Source: JADLGL01 sp050184415 (GTDB lineage Bacteria; Pseudomonadota; Alphaproteobacteria; Rhizobiales; Kaistiaceae). Taken from it: a stretch of DNA of 64,000 nucleotides. Of the stretch, positions 59,295 to 64,000 are shown one piece after another (the stretch's first letter is position 1; every line of letters starts with the position of its first letter). Under the pieces are notes generated by a model. The model was not told where the DNA came from, did no database searches, and saw only the letters and a program-made list of their open reading frames with translations. The stretch is taken from assembly GCA_050184415.1 (NCBI GenBank), contig JBFXAJ010000019.1, positions 1 to 64,000 of the forward strand, in the 5' to 3' direction. The translations under genes were made by a program, and so were the position numbers.

Positions 59295-60524
59295 GCGTCC
59301 TTCCCGGTCGATCGCGAAATCCGCGAACCAGTCCCGCTCCTCGCCTGCGATGATCGCCCGCAGGATCCGCGATGCCATGAAGGAGAACGTGATCCCGTTG
59401 CCGGAGTAGCCGAAGGCGGCGAGGAGACGCGGGGCGCCCGGTACGCGGCCGATCAGCGGCAGGCCGTCGGCCGTGGTGCCGAAGGCCGCGGACCATGCGC
59501 CGGCGACACGATAGTCGGCGCCGGGCCACAGCGCCGCCATCTTGGCCGCCAGCGTCGCCGCCTTGGCCGACGTCAGCGCCTCACGCGCATCCGCCGACGG
59601 CATCGTCTCGTCCTCGCCGCCGACCAGGATGCGGCCGTCCGGCGTCGTCCGCGCATAGAGGTAGGGATCGTCGTGCTCCCAGAGCAGCGTTCGTTGCGGC
59701 CACAATGCATCGGGCCGCTGCGGCGGCGTCGCGATGCACCAGCTCGCGCGGACCTCGTGGAGCGGGGACTTCAGGAAATCGGGCATGTCGTAGCCGGTGG
59801 CGATGACGACGTGCCCGGCCTCGACAAGTCTCCCGTCGGCGAGTTCCAGCGTCGCAGCGCGGCTGTCCGAGTGGTACGCCACCACCGTGCCGTCGATGAG
59901 GTCCGCACCCCGTCCCAGAGCCAGCCGAAGGAGCGCGGCCGTAAGGGCAACCGGATCCGCCTCGGCGCCGTCCGCCGACAGGATGGCCTCGGCGCGCCGC
60001 ATGGCGAATGCGGCCGCGAGCGCATCGGCGTCGAGATGCGTCCCGGGAAGGCCGGCGGCCTCGCGGGCGCGGTGCTCCTCGAGCAGCGCCCCAGCTTCTC
60101 CCGTCGCGGGCGCAAGATACAACGACGTCCGCGGCGCCCAGTTGCAGCCGATGCCGACCCCTGCGACCAGATCGCGAAGGCCGAGCATGGCGGCATGGCT
60201 CCTGAGGTAGCATCGTGCCGCCCGCTCCGGGCCGTAGCGATCGGAAAGGTCGAGGAGCGTTGCGTCGAGCTCCCAGAGGAGGAGCGCGGTGCTCGCCGCC
60301 GTGCTCCCGAAGGCCGGCCGGTCGCGCTCCACGATCGCGACGCGAAGGCCGGCCGCGGTCATCGCCTCCGCGGCCATGGCGCCGCTCACGCCGGCGCCGA
60401 CGATCGCGACGTCGGTGCGCATGCTGCCGGCCAGCCCGCGCTTGGGCAGCGGCGGATCGGGTTCCGGCCATGGCGGCTGCCCCGCCCGGAGCTCCTCCTG
60501 CGCTTCGATCTCGCCGTGCTTCAC
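59289..60524 (-). CDS. FAD-dependent oxidoreductase (DAO/glycine oxidase-like)
   Basis: A 411-residue flavoprotein. A 35-residue N-terminal extension (rich in Pro/Glu) precedes the Rossmann dinucleotide motif VAIVGAGVSGAMAAEAM (~38-54), then the ERDRPAFGSTAASTALLLWELD block. The second FAD segment is HVVIATGYDMPDFL; the C-terminal GLPLIGRVPGAPRLLAAFGYSGNGITFSFMASRIL closes the FAD site. The family oxidises amino acids or other primary/secondary amines. The substrate is not readable. Confidence 0.86.
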   Translation of the reverse strand: MKHGEIEAQEELRAGQPPWPEPDPPLPKRGLAGSMRTDVAIVGAGVSGAMAAEAMTAAGLRVAIVERDRPAFGSTAASTALLLWELDATLLDLSDRYGPERAARCYLRSHAAMLGLRDLVAGVGIGCNWAPRTSLYLAPATGEAGALLEEHRAREAAGLPGTHLDADALAAAFAMRRAEAILSADGAEADPVALTAALLRLALGRGADLIDGTVVAYHSDSRAATLELADGRLVEAGHVVIATGYDMPDFLKSPLHEVRASWCIATPPQRPDALWPQRTLLWEHDDPYLYARTTPDGRILVGGEDETMPSADAREALTSAKAATLAAKMAALWPGADYRVAGAWSAAFGTTADGLPLIGRVPGAPRLLAAFGYSGNGITFSFMASRILRAIIAGEERDWFADFAIDREGRE

Positions 60525-60712
60525 GGTGATCCTCGACTTGGCCGATCGGCGGCGGCTGGCGCCCCGACCGAGCTAACGCCGCGTGGGGCCGTCCGGCCCC
60601 GGAAGATTCGACGTGAAAGGGAACCTCCCCCGCGCTAGCATGCGTCCGACGGGACGGCCGGCGCCGAGGGAGGAACCTGGCGACGGCGCATCTCCGGCAG
60701 CGAGGTCATTCG

Positions 60713-61120
60713 ATGCTCTTGCCGTTCAACGCCGTCGTCGCGATCGCCGACGGCCACAATCTCAGCCTGTTCCGGAACGCCGGCAGGGCGCCCGAGATCG
60801 CGCTCGAGCCGATGGACGGACCGGCCACCCTGGTCGGCGAAGCCGGCTCCGGCGGCCGCCATCACTCGAGCTCGGCCAATCCCGATGCCGAGCGGCTCGA
60901 AGAAGACGACTTCGCCGCCGCGACGGCGGACTGGCTCAACAGCCAGGTCCTGTGCGGCAAGATCGACGCCCTCTTCATCATCGCCACGCCCCGGACGCTC
61001 GGCGAACTCCGCCTGCGGTATCACCCCGAGCTGCGGTTCAGGCTGATCGGGGAGGAGGCGAAGGAGATGATCGGGCATCCCAAGGCGGAGGTCGAGGCGA
61101 TGTTGCGGAGCGTGAGGTAG
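60713..61120 (+). CDS. Host-attachment-protein family (PF10116-type)
   Basis: A 135-residue cytosolic protein of the family annotated 'required for attachment to host cells' from Agrobacterium. Landmarks are NAVVAIADGHNLSLFRNAG at the start, RHHSSSANPDAERLEEDDFAAATADWLN in the middle and LFIIATPRTLGELRLRYHPELR near the end, the last resembling an RNA-release-factor-like strand-helix. GAGG lies seven bases before the ATG. The attachment role is historical and may not reflect molecular function. Confidence 0.85.
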   Translation: MLLPFNAVVAIADGHNLSLFRNAGRAPEIALEPMDGPATLVGEAGSGGRHHSSSANPDAERLEEDDFAAATADWLNSQVLCGKIDALFIIATPRTLGELRLRYHPELRFRLIGEEAKEMIGHPKAEVEAMLRSVR

Positions 61121-61143
61121 ACACGACCGCAAGCTCACCGAAC

Positions 61144-61509
61144 CTAGCAGGCAATCGGTCCGCCGGTGAGGTTGGCGGTCACCTTCCAGATGTCCAGCAG
61201 CGGGCCGTTCCAAACGTTTGGAGCCACGCCCGACAAGACGACCTTCAATGCTTCGAGCTTGGCATTCTTCTCCAAAGGAGGGAATTCCGATCCGTCGTCG
61301 GTCTCCCAGATCGTTGCATTTGCCTCTAAGGCGGCTCTTATCTGCTGCTGGAACACATCCAATGTATCGCCGGCGTTCGCTTTCTCCGTTACACTCTTGC
61401 GGAAAGCTTCACCAGCAAGTGTTTGATCGACCAATGCTTTGACAAGCTTGATGGTAATATCGGGCAAGTTTGCGGCTCCCTCTCCCTGCCGAGATGCTGC
61501 GGCAGACAT
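61144..61509 (-). CDS. 121-residue protein with a single, C-terminal Cys; possible RiPP precursor
   Basis: I do not recognise a family. The product (MSAAASRQGEGAANLPDITI onward) has an acidic, helical body: ALVDQTLAGEAFRKSVTEKA, TLDVFQQQIRAALEANATIW. The tail TANLTGGPIAC ends in the protein's only Cys, preceded by a Gly-Gly. The last three residues Ile-Ala-Cys fit the substrate rule known for the peptidyl-cysteine decarboxylase EpiD (hydrophobic residue, small residue, C-terminal Cys). An EpiD/HFCD-like flavoprotein gene lies at 63831. It is divergent from the M36 peptidase gene. Codon use is less GC-rich than its neighbours. Precursor role is an inference; it could equally be an unrelated small protein. 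Confidence 0.55.
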   Translation of the reverse strand: MSAAASRQGEGAANLPDITIKLVKALVDQTLAGEAFRKSVTEKANAGDTLDVFQQQIRAALEANATIWETDDGSEFPPLEKNAKLEALKVVLSGVAPNVWNGPLLDIWKVTANLTGGPIAC

Positions 61510-61626
61510 TCGACCTAATTCTTACGGCCACTTGTCGGTCTTCAAAGTGCCGTGCAGCACTTCACACGCGCTCTTCGTGAGTTAATGCGCCCGCAAAGCT
61601 ACGGGTTTGGAAAGAGGTCGGCAAGC

Positions 61627-63834
61627 ATGTCGCGCTTCGTCAGCAGTCTGATCATTGTCCTGCTGCTTTCAATCACGTCGACTGCTGCCCAATCCCAGAT
61701 CCCCCCGCCCTTGCCCATTGTGGATGAAAGCCGCTTGCTCCCTGACGGAGGTCCTTTTCCAGGGCTGTTTCTTCGAGATCAGCTGGCGGCCTTCGATTCC
61801 ATCTCGAGAAAGGTCGACGACGCCGTTATCGAGTGGAATCCGGCGACCGGCACGGCAGCAAGGGTGGTGAGCCCGAGGGGCTTTTTGAGCGGCCCTACGG
61901 AGTTGGGGCCGGCGGCAATCGTGCGACGGTTCCTTGCGGCCCACGCGAACCTGTTTCAGCTTGTCCCGGAGGATTTTCCAAGCATCAACGTCGTCGAGAT
62001 ATCGAGGACAAAGGGCGGCGCACCGGGACAGGGCGCGATTCACGTTGTCCTCGGTCAGCAGTGGAATGGACTGCAGGTCTTTCCGGCGTCGGTGGTGGCG
62101 ACGATGGACGTCCGAGGGCGCCTCGTGTGCTTTTGCGGAACGCTCCTACCGCGTGTCGCCGACGTGTTAGGGCCGGCAGAGCCGGCGGTTTCGGTTGAAG
62201 AGGCCCTCGAAGCGGCAGCTCGGACGCTCGGCGCGCCTGCCGGCCTTGAGGGTGTGACGGCACTGACCGACCCCATCGGGCCGGAGCGGCGACAGGTCTT
62301 CAGCGGCGGTACGACGTTTCAGTCGGACGTCAGGGTGCGGCTGATGTACTTCATCTCCGGACCCCGTGACGGGGTCCAGTATGCCTCGCTCGTTTGGGAA
62401 GTGCTCGCGGCGCCGATTGGCTCGCCCTATCGTTACCGTACTCTGGTCGAAGCCGACAGGGTCGGCATCGTGCCTCGCGTGCCATATCGGGTTCCAACGA
62501 CCGCTCTCGCGGCATCGGAATTGACCGCCTACTTTCTGAAGGACTCGGCGGGCGAGACAACGCCGCAGCTGAGCCCGCTACCGGGTGTTCCGAACTGGGG
62601 GGCCAACAGCCCTGTCCACCCGATCGTCATCGACGGACAGGACTCGTGGGTGATCGCCGGCGGAGCTACGACGGCCGGCAACAATGCGCGAGCCTTCGAC
62701 GACGCGAACGGGGACGCTGTTCCCAGCCCGACAGAGTTGGGCCAGGGTGTCCTGGTCGACAATGGTGGAAGTCAGACTGCTGCCTTTCATGCCACAGTTG
62801 ATTTCTCGACCAGTCCGAAGACGCCTCAAAATGTCATGGCAGCTTTGTTCCACTTATTCGCCACAACAAATTGGTGGCATGATCGAATGGAGGCGCTCGG
62901 ATTTACAGAGGCGGCCGGCAACTTTCAGGAGGTTAACTATTCAGGACAGGGCCAAGGTGGCGATCCGGTCTACGCGCGCCTGCTGCATTATGGAATACAA
63001 GACTACGCTTTCTTTCACGTAGAACTTGATGGTAATTGTTGTCCTAGAATGGATTTGGCCATATATATCGATGGCATCCGTGAGATAGAGGCCGCTCTCG
63101 ACGCCACTGTAATCATTCATGAGCTTACGCATGGTTTGACTTATAGTCTAGTCGGAGGACCATCGGTTCCGGGGCTGGATCAAGGTCCCGTTTCTACAGG
63201 ACTTTGGGAGGGTTACAGTGATGTTTTTGCTGCCCTACTTTTAAGCTTGCCGATTTCCTCCGCGGATGAAAGCGGGGAGGCAAATTTCGTTGTTGGAGCC
63301 TATGCCAACTCAATACTTGAAGGCATAAACGGGTACTCCAGCAACCAGTTTGGCTTCCGGAGATTCCCGTACAGTACCAACCTCTGCAACAATCCGTTGA
63401 CTATAGAAAACTTCCTTGATGAGTTTCCGAAGGCAGCTCTCGGTAATTGTTTAGCAGATGCGCCTCAGAATCCATTCTACGGCAATTCGATGATCTACAA
63501 GATTGGCGAATTCTGGACCTCGTTGCTTTGGGATGTTCGCAGCCGGCTGCTCGCCAAGCACGGGTTCGTCGGCAACGAAATGTTGTTGCGCCTTATCATG
63601 ACAAGCCTGCGTTGCCTGAAGCCCCAGCCGACAATGGAGGAGGCACGGGACGCCATCCTTCTTGCCGACCGATTGCTCTTCAACGAACAAAATCGGTGCG
63701 AACTCTGGGCGGGTTTCAGTCGCCGCGGGCTCGGTCCGACCGCGAGCGGGGCAGGGACTGGCGTGCATGTCGCAGACTATGCGCCGCCATCCGACTGCTC
63801 TCAACCGGCGCGAAAGGGCCTGTTTCCGGCATGA
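61627..63834 (+). CDS. M36 (fungalysin-type) secreted metallopeptidase
   Basis: A 735-residue exported zinc peptidase. ATG at 61627 with AGAGG nine bases upstream; a GTG at 61552 is less likely. Signal peptide ~5-23 (SSLIIVLLLSITSTAAQS). An FTP-like propeptide spans ~60-260 (GPAAIVRRFLAAHANLFQL, GAIHVVLGQQWNGLQVFPAS). The catalytic domain has HELTH at 498-502 (two His ligands plus Glu499) and the third ligand Glu528 in GLWEGYSD. Base composition falls sharply in the catalytic half (about 62850-63520 is visibly AT-richer than anything else in the window). The stop overlaps the start of the flavoprotein gene (ATGA), so the two are co-translated. Confidence 0.9.
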   Translation: MSRFVSSLIIVLLLSITSTAAQSQIPPPLPIVDESRLLPDGGPFPGLFLRDQLAAFDSISRKVDDAVIEWNPATGTAARVVSPRGFLSGPTELGPAAIVRRFLAAHANLFQLVPEDFPSINVVEISRTKGGAPGQGAIHVVLGQQWNGLQVFPASVVATMDVRGRLVCFCGTLLPRVADVLGPAEPAVSVEEALEAAARTLGAPAGLEGVTALTDPIGPERRQVFSGGTTFQSDVRVRLMYFISGPRDGVQYASLVWEVLAAPIGSPYRYRTLVEADRVGIVPRVPYRVPTTALAASELTAYFLKDSAGETTPQLSPLPGVPNWGANSPVHPIVIDGQDSWVIAGGATTAGNNARAFDDANGDAVPSPTELGQGVLVDNGGSQTAAFHATVDFSTSPKTPQNVMAALFHLFATTNWWHDRMEALGFTEAAGNFQEVNYSGQGQGGDPVYARLLHYGIQDYAFFHVELDGNCCPRMDLAIYIDGIREIEAALDATVIIHELTHGLTYSLVGGPSVPGLDQGPVSTGLWEGYSDVFAALLLSLPISSADESGEANFVVGAYANSILEGINGYSSNQFGFRRFPYSTNLCNNPLTIENFLDEFPKAALGNCLADAPQNPFYGNSMIYKIGEFWTSLLWDVRSRLLAKHGFVGNEMLLRLIMTSLRCLKPQPTMEEARDAILLADRLLFNEQNRCELWAGFSRRGLGPTASGAGTGVHVADYAPPSDCSQPARKGLFPA

Positions 63835-64000
63835 GCGAAGTCGGTGCCGCAGCAGATGCCCCTCTCGCCGGTCGAAGGCTGCTTATCGCGATCACCGGCG
63901 CGGTGGCCGCCATTGGTGTGCCGCGTTTCTTGTTGTCGCTCCGAACCGAAGGGGCCACGGTCCGTGTGGTCTCGACCCCGCACGGTGATCAATTCCTGCC
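63831..64000 (+). CDS. HFCD-family flavoprotein (EpiD/PPC-decarboxylase-like), 3' end outside the window
   Basis: Only the first 56 residues are visible. RRLLIAITGAVAAIGVPRFL followed by LLSLRTEGATVRVVSTPHGDQFL is the FMN-binding N-terminus of the homo-oligomeric flavin-containing Cys decarboxylase family. That family covers phosphopantothenoylcysteine decarboxylase (Dfp/CoaB(C)), the lantibiotic enzymes EpiD/MrsD, and UbiX-like prenyltransferases. The segment is not a typical CoaBC start, which favours a specialised decarboxylase, but the catalytic His and substrate clamp lie beyond the edge. Its ATG overlaps the M36 stop. Confidence 0.75.
   Translation, partial: MSEVGAAADAPLAGRRLLIAITGAVAAIGVPRFLLSLRTEGATVRVVSTPHGDQFL

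Overview
The window is high-GC DNA that reads as the chromosome of an alphaproteobacterium, most likely Hyphomicrobiales (Rhizobiales). The pointers are a DUF2865 protein, complete yejABEF and sitABCD operons, an ECF42 sigma factor with DGPF proteins, a CHASE2 cyclase/FecR pair and very dense coding. A perfect 16-bp palindrome at 21294-21309 matches the ParB-binding parS consensus. This suggests the window lies on the chromosome in the origin-proximal domain. No insertion sequence, prophage or CRISPR array is visible.

Layout. 1-2492: an M16 metallopeptidase cut by the left edge. 2794-8713: yejABEF peptide importer. 8723-12726: an Ala/Pro-rich protein, then a minus-strand unit of three YCII/DGPF proteins, a DUF1905 protein and an ECF42 sigma factor. 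12889-20528: small membrane proteins, two MFS exporters, a cupin, a GT21-like glycosyltransferase, an LpxH-like phosphoesterase and an aminotransferase. 20655-21406: sodC, parS and tRNA-Lys. 21554-26616: a secreted hydrolase, a DUF3307 protein, a CHASE2 adenylate cyclase with its FecR partner, and the tail of a lost cyclic-nucleotide-binding gene. 26666-30079: a tryptophan-tryptophylquinone amine dehydrogenase cluster (mauBEDA order plus a cytochrome c) with no mauG in the window. 30234-34779: promoter, cobalamin riboswitch and a class I ribonucleotide reductase whose small subunit has every landmark of the Mn/Fe class Ic type (Phe157 where the radical Tyr would be). 35111-40401: dppABCDF. 40657-44285: sitABCD with promoter and a Fur-family-type operator. 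44402-47899: a SoxC-like molybdoenzyme with a mono-haem cytochrome, DUF2865 and a small protein. 47909-53803: a 1964-residue DUF4011/SF1 helicase/nuclease of a type linked to anti-phage defence. 54149-59234: a TetR-type operator and a MacA-MacB-outer membrane factor efflux operon. 59289-61120: a FAD oxidoreductase and a host-attachment protein. 61144-64000: a small protein whose only cysteine is its last residue, divergent from an M36 metallopeptidase that overlaps the start of an HFCD/EpiD-like flavoprotein cut by the right edge.

How the genes work together. Two peptide importers, a Mn/Fe importer, sodC and a presumably manganese-using RNR suit a metal- and peptide-scavenging heterotroph. 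The amine dehydrogenase and SoxC-like enzyme feed electrons from amines and reduced sulfur into periplasmic cytochromes. B12 supply probably decides which RNR is used: the riboswitch should silence this B12-independent enzyme when cobalamin is plentiful, which implies a class II enzyme elsewhere in the genome. The most novel candidate system is the right-hand end. There a Cys-terminal small protein, a secreted M36 peptidase and an EpiD-like decarboxylase look like a possible ribosomally made, modified peptide (RiPP) locus. This is an inference and is limited by the window edge.
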